This document shows positions 25,848-34,491 of a DNA stretch of 64,000 bases, one piece after another. The stretch's first letter is position 1; each line of letters begins with the position of its first letter. The notes under the pieces are model-generated. The model was not told the origin of the DNA, did not search any database, and worked only from the letters and a program-made list of their open reading frames with translations. The stretch is from Faucicola sp902506225. Its GTDB lineage: Bacteria; Pseudomonadota; Gammaproteobacteria; Pseudomonadales; Moraxellaceae. The position numbers were made by a program, and so were the translations under genes. The stretch lies in contig LR733345.1 of NCBI GenBank assembly GCA_902506225.1, positions 1,922,001 to 1,986,000 of the forward strand. The letters are read 5' to 3'.

Positions 25848-27017
25848 CTAAGAAACACTCACATACTGCTCAAAGTATGCCCGATTTTCCATCAATTCAT
25901 CATAATCCATGGCAAAAATCCCATGCCCGCCATGCGCAAAGGTTAACCAATCAAACTGAATTTCAGGATACGCTTGGCGCAGTGCCCATTCACTATCCCC
26001 CACCTCGCACACCAGCAAGCCGTCACGAGTCAGATAATCTGGGGCGCTGTATAAAATATGATGCACCAAATCCAAGCCATCTTGTCCCGCTGCCAACGCG
26101 TGGTCTGGCTCATGCAAGAACTCGGGTGGTAAATCTGCCATCGTTGCCGCATCGACATACGGCGGGTTGGTCACAATCAAATCATATTGATTTTCCGCAG
26201 GCACTTTTTCAAATAAGTTTGACTCAATCAAATTGACCTGATGGTTCATATGGTGATGTTCCACATTGACCGCTGCTACTTCTAGCGCGTTTTTATCGAT
26301 ATCACTGGCATCGACCATTGCATCAGGGAAACGGCTTGCCAAGGCAATGGCAATACAGCCTGACCCTGTACACAAGTCCAGCATACGTTCTGGCTGTGCT
26401 AACTGCTTATCATACAATCCGTGGTCATGAAATTTTTTGTCATTAGTAGTGCCACTGATTTTTTCAACCAAATCATTCGGCTCAAAATACGGATAAAATT
26501 GCTGGCGAATCAGCTCAGCAATCGGTGAACGTGGAATCAATACCCGCTCATCCACATAAAATGGCAAATCGCAAAAATAAGATAAATTAATTAAATAACT
26601 CAAAGGTTTACGTTCAACGATACGGCGCTGCAGCAATGTCAATACTTCTGATTTCTCGCTATTGGTCAGGCGACAATCTAAAATTTGCTCATCGGCAGAC
26701 CAATCAAGCGACAAGGTTTGTAACACAATGGCAGAAGCTTCGGCAAACTCATCTGTGGTACCTTGTGCGACTACCACATCATGCTCGCGTAATTTACTGA
26801 CCCCAAAACGGATAAAATCGCGAATCGTTTTTAGGGTTTGGTGGGCTTCAGCAAACTCTTGCTGCATGGTGTCAAAGATGTCATCTGACTCGGTTTCTTC
26901 ATCCATATCAAGTGCTTGCAAATCGATTTGCAAATCGTCAAAGTCTTGTGAATCTTGATTTTGGTCAAAAGATGGCGTGTGAGAAACATTGGCTGATGCA
27001 AATGGCGATGATGACAT
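25848..27017 (-). CDS. prmB: Ribosomal protein L3 N5-glutamine methyltransferase (PrmB)
   Basis: A 389-residue methyltransferase. The SAM motif L-D-L-C-T-G-S-G-C-I-A-I-A-L-A and the catalytic N-P-P-Y (V-T-N-P-P-Y-V-D) mark the HemK/PrmB group; the residues after NPPY (D-L-P-P-E-F-L-H-E-P-D-H-A-L-A-A-G) fit PrmB. It methylates a Gln of L3 during ribosome assembly. An acidic, low-complexity N-terminal extension (about 1-60) is absent in E. coli PrmB (310 residues). The neighbour aroC supports the name. The methyl target is by family. Confidence 0.9.
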   Translation of the reverse strand: MSSSPFASANVSHTPSFDQNQDSQDFDDLQIDLQALDMDEETESDDIFDTMQQEFAEAHQTLKTIRDFIRFGVSKLREHDVVVAQGTTDEFAEASAIVLQTLSLDWSADEQILDCRLTNSEKSEVLTLLQRRIVERKPLSYLINLSYFCDLPFYVDERVLIPRSPIAELIRQQFYPYFEPNDLVEKISGTTNDKKFHDHGLYDKQLAQPERMLDLCTGSGCIAIALASRFPDAMVDASDIDKNALEVAAVNVEHHHMNHQVNLIESNLFEKVPAENQYDLIVTNPPYVDAATMADLPPEFLHEPDHALAAGQDGLDLVHHILYSAPDYLTRDGLLVCEVGDSEWALRQAYPEIQFDWLTFAHGGHGIFAMDYDELMENRAYFEQYVSVS

Positions 27018-27047
27018 AGTGGTTAACCTAAAAAATTTTGAATTAAA

Positions 27048-27076
27048 ATTATAATATACTTTGATTTTTTTACAAA
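27048..27076 (-). promoter_or_regulatory. Candidate sigma-70 promoter of prmB
   Basis: On the minus strand TTTGTA (27071-27076), 17-base spacer and TATAAT (27048-27053), placed 31 bases before the prmB start codon. The -35 box matches only partly. The rest of the 27077-27469 gap is AT-rich with nothing else recognised. Confidence 0.45.
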
Positions 27077-27469
27077 TTATTTAACGAGCTAAAGTTATTT
27101 AACAACCTAAAGCTTCGCAGATTTGTACAAGTCAATTTTTCATCATCGAGTTGTTCAATAAACATAGTAAAAATAACTGTTGCGCGCAGGACTAAAACAT
27201 TTTAAACACTTTTTTAGCTTAACCTTGCTATAAAAATACCGCTTGGTTAAAAAATTTTACCATTGTCTATCGTGCGATTTGTTAATGTTAGACTTAAAGC
27301 ATGTAAATTCGCCTATGGGACAGTTTATTCATACACCAAGTTAACGGCGTAAAAATTAAATGCTCAGCGAGGTTTCATGGCGCAAGGTTGTTAAACGCTT
27401 TGGGAAACGCTACTTAGATTGCCGTGCTGCCGACTAATGAGCCATTGCCCGAAAAATTGGTTTTTATAG

Positions 27470-27475
27470 TATAAT
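27470..27475 (+). promoter_or_regulatory. -10 box of the L,D-transpeptidase gene
   Basis: A perfect TATAAT lies 78 bases before the start codon; TTGCCC is 19 bases upstream, slightly far. Transcription would begin near 27482, so a start codon at 27475 in the same frame is excluded. Confidence 0.5.
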
Positions 27476-27552
27476 TGCTGCCAATTTTGCTTTTATTGTA
27501 CGTTATATTGTCCCTTATTTTTATTTGTTATTGCCGATTATTGAGTCAATCT

Positions 27553-29013
27553 ATGAAAAAATTTGTACTGTCTACCCTAGCTTGTCTGATTGCCAATCAA
27601 GCATTTGCAGCCACCAACACGGTCTCAGACAACACCACCGCCAAAACCGCACTCGCCAGCAAAGCTGTGACCAAAACAACGACCACGACTAAAAATGCCA
27701 CCACGAAAGCGGCCAGCACCCCTACCGCTAAAAAAACCGCCAGCGATAGCAAAACGGCTAAAAAACCACAAAGCAAATCCGCAACCACTACTGCTAAAAA
27801 ACCGCAAACAGCCAAGCCCGCAGCTAGCGTCACACAATCTACCACCACGCCGAAACTCGCCTCGGCTACTGCGGTGACGGCGGCAAAACCAACGCTAGCA
27901 GCAACCGATATCCCTTTGACCCCAATCGCAGCCACCACCACGGCATTAGGCATTAAAGAAGATGTCACCCAAACAGGTATCGACAGTGACTATACCTCGG
28001 GTGCGGGTGTCGCAGGTGCGAGCTCTGAAGAAGTCAACAATACTACGACGGCGGCGCCAACCTTTGACCCGACAACAGTAGGTAACAATAAAACAGCAAC
28101 GACACCTGCCAGTTTTTCTAACCTCAATTTGTCTGACTATGCACAGCTAGTCAATAGCGCCGAATGGAAACCTGGTCAAAATGTTAACTCAGCAACGACC
28201 TTAAAACTTCAAGCCTTGTTAGATTGGAATCATGCTTCACCAGGTCCGATTGATGGCGGTTGGGGTATGAATGCCAAAAAAGCGCTCAAAAATTTCCAAG
28301 CCATGCATGGACTACCCCAAGATGGCCGTATGAGCGCGGAAGTTTGGAAACTGTTAAATGAAAAAATTCCTGCCAATCAGCCTGTGTTGGTCGGTTATAC
28401 CTTGACCCAAGAAGATATTAAAGGTCCGTATCAGCCAACACCGAGTGGTAGTGAAGCCAAATCTAAAATGAAAGGTCTATACTATCAAGACGTCCAAGAA
28501 ATGTTAGCTGAACGTTTCCACATGGATATTCGCTACCTTAAAAAGCTTAATAGCGATAAAAAATTCACTGTGGGTGAAACCATCACCGTCTTTAACCCAG
28601 GCGCGCCGCTCAATGAGAAAATCACCCGTTTGGTTGCCAAAAAAGCCGACAATATCTTGTACGCTTATAACGGTGACAAGCTCATTGCCACTTATCCTAC
28701 CACGGTCGGTAGTAGTGATACACCGTCTCCTACGGGTACCTTTAGTATTGTCAATCGTGTTAAAAACCCTTGGTACCGCGCCACTAGCGGTGAAGGCAAA
28801 GATAAAAAAGTGTTTATGTTGCCGCCAGGGCCCAACGGTCCAGTCGGTGTGGTATGGATGGGACTGAGTAAGCCCTCATACGGCATTCATGGCTCGCCCG
28901 TTCCTGAAGGCATTAGCCGTCAAGCCTCGCACGGCTGTGTTCGCTTAACCAACTGGGATGTGCTTGAGGTGTATGCCAATGTTGATACGGGCACTAAAGT
29001 AGATTTACAGTAG
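27553..29013 (+). CDS. L,D-transpeptidase with peptidoglycan-binding domain
   Basis: A 486-residue exported protein. Signal peptide M-K-K-F-V-L-S-T-L-A-C-L-I-A-N-Q-A-F-A (1-19). A long Ala/Thr/Lys-rich low-complexity linker follows (about 20-180), then a PG_binding_1 domain (about 215-270; D-G-G-W-G-M-N-A-K-K-A-L-K-N-F-Q) and a YkuD catalytic domain. Its active site reads H-G-S-P-V ... S-H-G-C-V-R with Cys462. Such enzymes make 3-3 peptide crosslinks or attach lipoproteins to the wall. The ATG at 27553 is chosen because it begins the signal peptide and lies inside the transcript. A terminator follows. Confidence 0.92.
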   Translation: MKKFVLSTLACLIANQAFAATNTVSDNTTAKTALASKAVTKTTTTTKNATTKAASTPTAKKTASDSKTAKKPQSKSATTTAKKPQTAKPAASVTQSTTTPKLASATAVTAAKPTLAATDIPLTPIAATTTALGIKEDVTQTGIDSDYTSGAGVAGASSEEVNNTTTAAPTFDPTTVGNNKTATTPASFSNLNLSDYAQLVNSAEWKPGQNVNSATTLKLQALLDWNHASPGPIDGGWGMNAKKALKNFQAMHGLPQDGRMSAEVWKLLNEKIPANQPVLVGYTLTQEDIKGPYQPTPSGSEAKSKMKGLYYQDVQEMLAERFHMDIRYLKKLNSDKKFTVGETITVFNPGAPLNEKITRLVAKKADNILYAYNGDKLIATYPTTVGSSDTPSPTGTFSIVNRVKNPWYRATSGEGKDKKVFMLPPGPNGPVGVVWMGLSKPSYGIHGSPVPEGISRQASHGCVRLTNWDVLEVYANVDTGTKVDLQ

Positions 29014-29082
29014 CTGTTGAGCCACAGCGTTTAGCACCACAGTCTAGCGTGAGTGCTATACACTTTTAATCGTATTAGTCAT

Positions 29083-29119
29083 AAAAAAACCGCTTAGCTA
29101 TTATTAGTTAAGCGGTTTT
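29083..29119 (+). terminator. Terminator after the L,D-transpeptidase gene (probably bidirectional)
   Basis: An 11-bp stem (29086-29096 with 29109-29119, core AACCGC/GCGGTT) with A and T runs on the two sides. It lies between two convergent genes and could serve both. Confidence 0.85.
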
Positions 29120-29151
29120 AGTGATTTTAGTGATTTATCTAGCGTACTTTG

Positions 29152-29373
29152 TTATCGCGCAACTGGGGTTGCTGGGGTTTTGGCAATATTCAGTGTTTGC
29201 ATTTTTTTGGCGACAATCCATGCAATTGGAATAGATAGGAGTAAGCCAACAATCGCTGTGGCTATAATGTGTGGAATTTGGTCAAAACCAGTTATAAGCG
29301 CAATGGTCATTAAAACACCGATAGTCACACCAGAAGCGATTGTAAAAATTACGCTAAATAATTGCCAGTTCAT
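29152..29373 (-). CDS. Small two-helix membrane protein, function unknown
   Basis: A 73-residue protein with two predicted membrane helices (about 5-27 and 34-56) and a short polar C-terminal tail (K-T-P-A-T-P-V-A-R). AAGGA lies seven bases before the ATG at 29373, and the codon frame is clean, so it is likely real. Similar 60-70 residue inner-membrane proteins occur widely in proteobacteria without a known role. It is convergent with the L,D-transpeptidase gene and followed by its terminator. Confidence 0.7.
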   Translation of the reverse strand: MNWQLFSVIFTIASGVTIGVLMTIALITGFDQIPHIIATAIVGLLLSIPIAWIVAKKMQTLNIAKTPATPVAR

Positions 29374-29797
29374 AACAATTCCTTATCATTGTGTAAATAG
29401 ATGTATTTGTTACGTATAGTTATAATCCAATCCCACACTCAAAACAAGGGAAAAAAAGATTAAACAAATGCAAAACCTAAAACAATTGGTTATCAATCCC
29501 ACATTTTTAGTAAGGTTTAATTTGAATCAAATCTATCGAGAAATCAAAAAAATCCGTGTTTTTTTCCGATTAATATCACTGAGGTCGAGGAATTTAATTG
29601 GCTTAGTAAACATTGATGAAAAAAAATCCCACCCATTTTTTTAAGTTTGATGGCACATTTTTTAGTCACTATTTTTAATAACTATGACCCAATAACATGA
29701 CTTGGTTAAAAAATTTGGCTAAAAAAATTTTCTATAATCTGCTATGTTAGTGGTGTTTATCAATTGTTTAAAACAATAAAGGACAGGAGTATTTAGC
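29374..29797. other. AT-rich intergenic region
   Basis: 424 bases without a gene. A TATAAT at 29733-29738 is a likely -10 box for the following lipoprotein gene. A near-perfect palindrome, ATTGTTT-A-AAACAAT (29763-29777), lies just before that gene's ribosome site and could be an operator. Nothing else was recognised. Confidence 0.5.
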
Positions 29798-30265
29798 ATG
29801 CACTAACAATTTTCTTTTTTTGCCGCTATTAAGCTATCTACTAAACGCCTAGCTATTAAACGCCAAGCTACTAAACGCATAGGAAGTGCCGCTGCAGTAA
29901 TTGGCTCAGCCCTAGCCTTGGGCGGTTGCGCCTCTACCACAGGTACCGGTGTGATGGATGCTAATAGCACCATCGGCACTGCCAACAATGTTGGCATGGC
30001 GATATTTAAAGCCGCGGTAAATCAACAATGCCAGACTCAATTACAAAATAACCAATACTGGCGCTTGGGCAGTGTATTGATGACTGCCGAGAAGCAAGCA
30101 GAGGTAGCGAGTAATGTCTGTAGCTGCGTCAGCGAAAAAGCCCCGCAGTCCGTCACCATTGTCGATTTGACCACAGCAGCGGTTGACCCGACCGCGCGCA
30201 ATGTCATTGTGGCGCGTGCGGTATCGAATACCTTGCAGCAATGCGTGGGTGAATTTGTTAAGTAA
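29798..30265 (+). pseudogene. Lipoprotein gene with in-frame stop at codon 3
   Basis: AAGGACAGGAG is followed by ATG at 29798, then CAC and TAA, after which the same frame runs open for 152 codons to TAA at 30263. That frame encodes a basic n-region, a hydrophobic core and the lipobox A-L-G-G-C (Cys at about 29924), then a mature part with four more Cys. It is a plausible outer- or inner-membrane lipoprotein of unknown role. No ATG, GTG or TTG lies between the stop and the lipobox, so normal translation would fail unless the stop is bypassed or is a sequence error. The frame's first alternative start, TTG at 29918, would lose the signal peptide. Confidence 0.75.
29834..29878. repeat. In-frame 15-bp x 3 repeat in the lipoprotein n-region
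   Basis: Three copies of a 15-bp unit (such as CTAGCTATTAAACGC) starting at 29834, 29849 and 29864. Each encodes a five-residue block ending in Lys-Arg (L-S-T-K-R, L-A-I-K-R, Q-A-T-K-R). Confidence 0.85.
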
Positions 30266-30273
30266 ATATTAAC

Positions 30274-30309
30274 TTGCTACTGAGTGTGCGCTACTATATA
30301 ATAGCGCAC
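30274..30309 (+). promoter_or_regulatory. rpsF operon promoter, overlapped by a palindrome
   Basis: TTGCTA (30274-30279), 17-base spacer, TATAAT (30297-30302). An inverted repeat, GTGCGCTA (30286-30293) and TAGCGCAC (30302-30309), brackets the -10 box exactly. The promoter is strong by sequence. The palindrome may be an operator, or a weak hairpin terminator of the upstream lipoprotein gene. Confidence 0.65.
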
Positions 30310-30367
30310 CTTGTTTATACCAATATAGTTAGATGATTCTAACTTAGGTGCATTCAATCTCCTTGCT

Positions 30368-30400
30368 GTTGACACGGGGTCAACGGCTGTTTAATCCGTG
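30368..30400 (+). promoter_or_regulatory. Candidate structured leader before rpsF
   Basis: GTTGAC (30368-30373) can pair with GTCAAC (30379-30384). Alternatively CACGG (30373-30377) can pair with CCGTG (30396-30400), just before the GAGGAG ribosome site; the two are mutually exclusive. S6:S18 autoregulation through a CCG-containing leader is known for rpsF operons in many bacteria, so this may be such a site. I cannot fold it. Confidence 0.3.
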
Positions 30401-30410
30401 AGGAGTCTTT

Positions 30411-30839
30411 ATGAGACATTATGAACTGGTATTATTGGTTCACCCAGACCAAAGCGACCAAGTGGTTGGCATGGTTGAGCGTTATATCAACTTAGTAAAA
30501 GAACAAGGTGGTGCTATCCATCGCCTAGAAGATTGGGGTCGTCGTCAATTAGCTTACCCAATCAACAAAGTTCACAAAGCTCACTATGTGCTATTAAACA
30601 TTGAAGCGGGTCAACAAACGCTTGATGAGCTTGAAGAATTATTCCGTTATAACGATGCTATCATCCGTAGCTTAGTTATCCGTCGTGACGAAGCGATTAC
30701 TGAAGAATCACCATTAGCAAAAAGTGCTGAAGAAAAACGTGCTCGTAAAGCTTCACGCCGTAACGATACAGCTCAAGATGACTATCAATCAAATGATGAT
30801 GAGTCAGAAGTTGATGCTGAAGACAACAACGACGAATAA
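30411..30839 (+). CDS. rpsF: 30S ribosomal protein S6
   Basis: A 142-residue S6. M-R-H-Y-E-L-V-L-L-V-H-P-D-Q-S and G-R-R-Q-L-A-Y-P-I are family signatures. The C-terminal tail from about 105 is Asp/Glu/Asn-rich and would be the target of RimK-type glutamylation in some species. S6 pairs with S18 on 16S rRNA. First gene of rpsF-rpsR-rplI, with GAGGAG before the ATG. Confidence 0.97.
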   Translation: MRHYELVLLVHPDQSDQVVGMVERYINLVKEQGGAIHRLEDWGRRQLAYPINKVHKAHYVLLNIEAGQQTLDELEELFRYNDAIIRSLVIRRDEAITEESPLAKSAEEKRARKASRRNDTAQDDYQSNDDESEVDAEDNNDE

Positions 30840-30854
30840 TTAAGGAGACTAATC

Positions 30855-31082
30855 ATGGCACGTTTTTACCGCCGCCGTAAATTTTGCCGTTTTACTGCTG
30901 AAGGCATTACCCATATCGATTATAAAGATATCGAAATCCTAAAACAGTATGTCACTGAAAGTGGCAAAATCGTACCAAGCCGTATCACTGGTACTTCAAA
31001 CAAATATCAACGCCAATTGGCTGTAGCAATCAAACAAGCACGTTATCTTGCGTTGGTTCCTTACACTGACAGCCAAAAATAA
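30855..31082 (+). CDS. rpsR: 30S ribosomal protein S18
   Basis: A 75-residue S18, normal length. It opens A-R-F-Y-R-R-R-K-F-C-R-F and contains the conserved P-S-R-I-T-G-T-S and the ending K-Q-A-R-Y-L-A-L-V-P-Y. It binds 16S rRNA with S6. It is 15 bases after rpsF with AAGGAG before the ATG. Confidence 0.97.
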   Translation: MARFYRRRKFCRFTAEGITHIDYKDIEILKQYVTESGKIVPSRITGTSNKYQRQLAVAIKQARYLALVPYTDSQK

Positions 31083-31097
31083 ACCGAGGAGTGATAT

Positions 31098-31556
31098 ATG
31101 CAAGTTATTTTATTACAACGTATCGCTAACCTAGGTAAACTAGGCGATACTGTTAATGTAAAAGCAGGTTACGGCCGTAACTTCCTTGTACCTCAAGGTA
31201 AAGCATTACCAGCCACTGCTTCTAACATCGAAAAATTTGAAGCACGTCGTGCAGAACTTGAAAAAGTAGAAGCTGATGAATTAGCCGCTGCTAATGCACG
31301 TGCTGAAGCGCTACAAGACGTCAATGTTATCATCCGTGCAAAATCAGGTGATGAAGGCAAACTATTTGGTTCTATCGGTACTCGCGATATCGCCGATGCA
31401 TTAACCAAATCTGGTTTACCTGTTGACCGTTCAGAAGTTAAATTGCCTGAAGGTGCATTACGTCAAATTGGCGAATACAATGTTGATATCCAATTACATC
31501 ACGATGTAATGACCAACATTCAAGTCACTATCTTGGCAGAAGATTCAGCTGCTTAA
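31098..31556 (+). CDS. rplI: 50S ribosomal protein L9
   Basis: A 152-residue L9. The N-terminal globular part has M-Q-V-I-L-L-Q-R-I-A-N-L-G-K-L-G-D and V-K-A-G-Y-G-R-N-F-L-V-P; a long central helix follows and then the C-terminal domain (G-K-L-F-G-S-I-G-T-R-D-I). L9 binds 23S rRNA near the L1 stalk and helps hold the reading frame. Last gene of the rpsF-rpsR-rplI operon; a terminator follows. Confidence 0.97.
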   Translation: MQVILLQRIANLGKLGDTVNVKAGYGRNFLVPQGKALPATASNIEKFEARRAELEKVEADELAAANARAEALQDVNVIIRAKSGDEGKLFGSIGTRDIADALTKSGLPVDRSEVKLPEGALRQIGEYNVDIQLHHDVMTNIQVTILAEDSAA

Positions 31557-31571
31557 TTGATAGTTTACTTT

Positions 31572-31604
31572 AAAAAAGAGATGGCTTTGCTATCTCTTTT
31601 TTTT
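31572..31604 (+). terminator. Rho-independent terminator after rplI
   Basis: Stem 31572-31585 with 31589-31602 (one G-T pair), three-base loop, followed by T. It ends the ribosomal protein operon before dnaB. Confidence 0.92.
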
Positions 31605-31830
31605 ATTGTTTGCGGCGTAAAAATTCAACAAAAAAGCCTAAAATTCAAGCTGATTTCATTCAAAAAAATTGCCGTTTTTTTATATTTTTCTCATTAGAAT
31701 TTGGATGTTTTTTTCGGTATATTGTCTGTTCTATTTCGATGCGTGTGTTAGACTCACGATTTGCAACCGATAACTTTTAGCAAACTTTTGCCCTTTCAAA
31801 CTATTTAAAATAACTTTATCACAGGTCATC

Positions 31831-33252
31831 ATGGCAGACGATAAAACCAAAGAGAACGATCTTAAGACTACTTCGCTGACGCAGCACCAACCGCACAGTA
31901 TGGACTTAGAAAAGTCCGTCCTAGCGTCGCTGATGAGCCTTGAAGAGTCGTTTGATCGCATCTCAGATATTATTACCAAATATGATTTTTATGCACAGCG
32001 CCATCAATATATTTTTGATGCCATCTCTCATCTTGCCAATGCCAATGAGCCGTATGATGCCACCATGGTGATGGACTGGCTCGATATGCAAAAACTGCTT
32101 GAGCCTGCGGGGGGTAGCGATTATCTAGGCGACATCCTATCACAAAGCCCAGCGACGCTGTTTAACTTGACTGCTTATGCGCAGCGGGTCAGGGAATTTT
32201 CGACTTTACGCCAAATCATCAAAGCCGGCAGTCATATGCTAGAGCTTGCCTTTGACCCAAAAAATCAAAGTGTCAGTGATATTTTAGACACCGTTGAAAG
32301 CGAAATTTTTGCCATCAATGAAACCCATAGCCGCCAGTCAAAACACAAGGGTCCTACCCAACTAAGCGATGTTATTACTAATGTCGTCAACAATATCCAA
32401 GAACTCAAAGACCATCCTGAAGGCATGATTGGGCTTAAGACCCCGTTTGAAGAACTCAATAACAAAACCCAAGGGCTACAAGCAGGCGATCTTATTATCG
32501 TGGCAGCGCGTCCTTCGATGGGTAAAACCACGTTTGCGATGAATTTGGCAGAGAGTATTTTATTTCATACTGATTTACCTGTGGTGGTGTTTTCGATGGA
32601 AATGCCTGCCGAGTCAATTGTGATGCGTCTATTGTCCTCTTGGGGGGCTATCAACCAAACGCATTTGCGCTCAGGTCAAATGAACGAAGACGAATGGGGT
32701 AAACTTTCCAATGCCATCGCCCATCTGCATGCTAAAAAACTGTATATCGATGATAGTACGGCACTGCCGCCATCTGAGGTTCGTTCACGCTGTCGCCGTA
32801 TTGCCAAAGACAATGATGGCAAACTTGGGATGGTAATGGTCGACTATCTACAATTGATGAAAGTGCCAGGCTTAGGCGACAACCGCGTGGGTGAGATTTC
32901 GGAGATTTCACGAAGCTTAAAAGCGCTTGCCCGTGAGATGAATTGCCCTGTGGTCGCTTTATCACAGCTGAATCGAAGTTTAGAAAATCGACCCAACAAA
33001 CGCCCAATTATGTCGGACTTACGCGAGTCGGGTGCCATTGAGCAGGACGCCGATTTGATTATGTTCATTTATCGTGATGAGGTTTATAATGAAAATAGCG
33101 AGGCTAAAGGCACAGCTGAAATCATTATCGGTAAACAGCGTAATGGACCTATTGGGACAGTGCGCCTATCCTTTGAAGGGCAATTTACCCGATTTGGTAA
33201 CCTAACCCCTGAATTTTACCAAACCGCTTCCTTTAGCGAACCTGATGAATAA
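31831..33252 (+). CDS. dnaB: Replicative DNA helicase DnaB
   Basis: A 473-residue hexameric helicase. The N-terminal domain that binds primase (about 20-125; E-K-S-V-L-A-S-L-M) is followed by the RecA-like motor. Walker A is A-R-P-S-M-G-K-T with Lys232, then F-S-M-E-M-P, the Walker B V-D-Y-L-Q-L and the L-S-Q-L-N-R loop. It unwinds DNA ahead of the fork using ATP. No intein is present. It follows rplI, a common order, but the intervening terminator and 228-base gap suggest its own promoter. alr follows after 27 bases. Confidence 0.97.
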   Translation: MADDKTKENDLKTTSLTQHQPHSMDLEKSVLASLMSLEESFDRISDIITKYDFYAQRHQYIFDAISHLANANEPYDATMVMDWLDMQKLLEPAGGSDYLGDILSQSPATLFNLTAYAQRVREFSTLRQIIKAGSHMLELAFDPKNQSVSDILDTVESEIFAINETHSRQSKHKGPTQLSDVITNVVNNIQELKDHPEGMIGLKTPFEELNNKTQGLQAGDLIIVAARPSMGKTTFAMNLAESILFHTDLPVVVFSMEMPAESIVMRLLSSWGAINQTHLRSGQMNEDEWGKLSNAIAHLHAKKLYIDDSTALPPSEVRSRCRRIAKDNDGKLGMVMVDYLQLMKVPGLGDNRVGEISEISRSLKALAREMNCPVVALSQLNRSLENRPNKRPIMSDLRESGAIEQDADLIMFIYRDEVYNENSEAKGTAEIIIGKQRNGPIGTVRLSFEGQFTRFGNLTPEFYQTASFSEPDE

Positions 33253-33279
33253 AAATTTTACTGCAACAAGGTCAAGATT

Positions 33280-34365
33280 GTGCGTCAAACCAGCATCACC
33301 ATCGATTTAGCAGCGCTTAGCCATAACCTACAACGCGTCAAAGACTATGCCCCGACCGCCAAGGTATTAGCCATGGTCAAAGCCAATGCCTACGGGCATG
33401 GCGCCGTCAACTGTTTACCCGCCGTCGCACAAGCCGATGCCTTAGGTGTCGCTTGTTTGCAAGAAGCAATAGAACTACAACAGGCTGGCTGGCAAAAATT
33501 AATGGTCGTGATTGAAGGCGCGTTTTCATTAGCAGAATGGCAATATTGCATAGCGCATCAAATCCAATGCGTGGTGCATCACCAACGCCAATTAGACTGG
33601 GCGTTGCAGCAGCCTGCAAAAGTGGGCGCAACCGTGTGGCTAAAACTAAACACCGGCATGAACCGCCTTGGTTTTACATCGGGTGACATCAAGAAAATCG
33701 CCCAGCAATTAACTCAGGCAGGTTACGAAATTGTTTTAACCACCCATTTCGCCAACGCTGATGTCATCGATCATCCCCATAACCAACAACAATTTAAGTT
33801 ATTTGATTCAACCCTACAAATGCTACGTGACCAAGTAAACTCTGCGATTAAAGGCTCTTTGTGTAATTCAGCGGGGATTGTCAACTGGTCAGACCGCCAT
33901 TACGATTGGGTGCGCCCAGGCATTATCTTGTATGGGGCAACGCCTGTAAATCATGCCACTGCCAAACAGCTAAATCTGCAACCTGTCATGCATTTTAACG
34001 CCAGTATCATGGCAATTCATACGCTAAAAGCGGGCGATAGCGTGGGTTATGGTAGTCGCTGGACTGCCCAAGCCCCAGCGCGCATCGGCATTGTCAGTGT
34101 GGGTTATGCCGATGGTTATCCAAGGGTGATTAGCGATGATGCGTATGTCGTCGTCGCAGGTCAACAGGCGCCTATCATCGGTCGCGTGGCGATGGATATG
34201 TTGATGGTTGATTTAACCCATACTACTGAGGTAAACCTTGACTGCCCTGTCCAGCTTTGGGGTAACGCACCGACCATTGATGAAGTGGGTAGCTGGAATG
34301 ATACCATTAGCTATGAGCTATTAAGTGTGGTCACCCGACGTCCAACGTGGATTTATCAGTCGTAA
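33280..34365 (+). CDS. alr: Alanine racemase
   Basis: A 361-residue fold type III PLP enzyme. K34 in M-V-K-A-N-A-Y-G-H-G holds PLP, and the catalytic Tyr is in S-V-G-Y-G-S. V-A-M-D-M-L-M-V-D-L is the C-terminal signature. It interconverts L- and D-alanine for cell-wall precursors. The start is GTG at 33280, 27 bases after dnaB, so co-transcription is likely; dnaB-alr is a usual gammaproteobacterial pair. Confidence 0.97.
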   Translation: MRQTSITIDLAALSHNLQRVKDYAPTAKVLAMVKANAYGHGAVNCLPAVAQADALGVACLQEAIELQQAGWQKLMVVIEGAFSLAEWQYCIAHQIQCVVHHQRQLDWALQQPAKVGATVWLKLNTGMNRLGFTSGDIKKIAQQLTQAGYEIVLTTHFANADVIDHPHNQQQFKLFDSTLQMLRDQVNSAIKGSLCNSAGIVNWSDRHYDWVRPGIILYGATPVNHATAKQLNLQPVMHFNASIMAIHTLKAGDSVGYGSRWTAQAPARIGIVSVGYADGYPRVISDDAYVVVAGQQAPIIGRVAMDMLMVDLTHTTEVNLDCPVQLWGNAPTIDEVGSWNDTISYELLSVVTRRPTWIYQS

Positions 34366-34491
34366 CTGTTAACTATGTGACGGATGTTAAAGTGACACAA
34401 ATGCGTCAATTTGCTAGACAGTTTGGATAAATCCGCTATACTGATAGTTTACTGTAATGTTTATTGACAAAATTGGGATGTAGGACAGGCA

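Noticed and set aside
27597..27968. Minus-strand ORF over the L,D-transpeptidase linker
   Set aside because: It is the antisense of an Ala/Thr/Lys-rich repeat; its Val/Ala-rich translation is a composition artefact.
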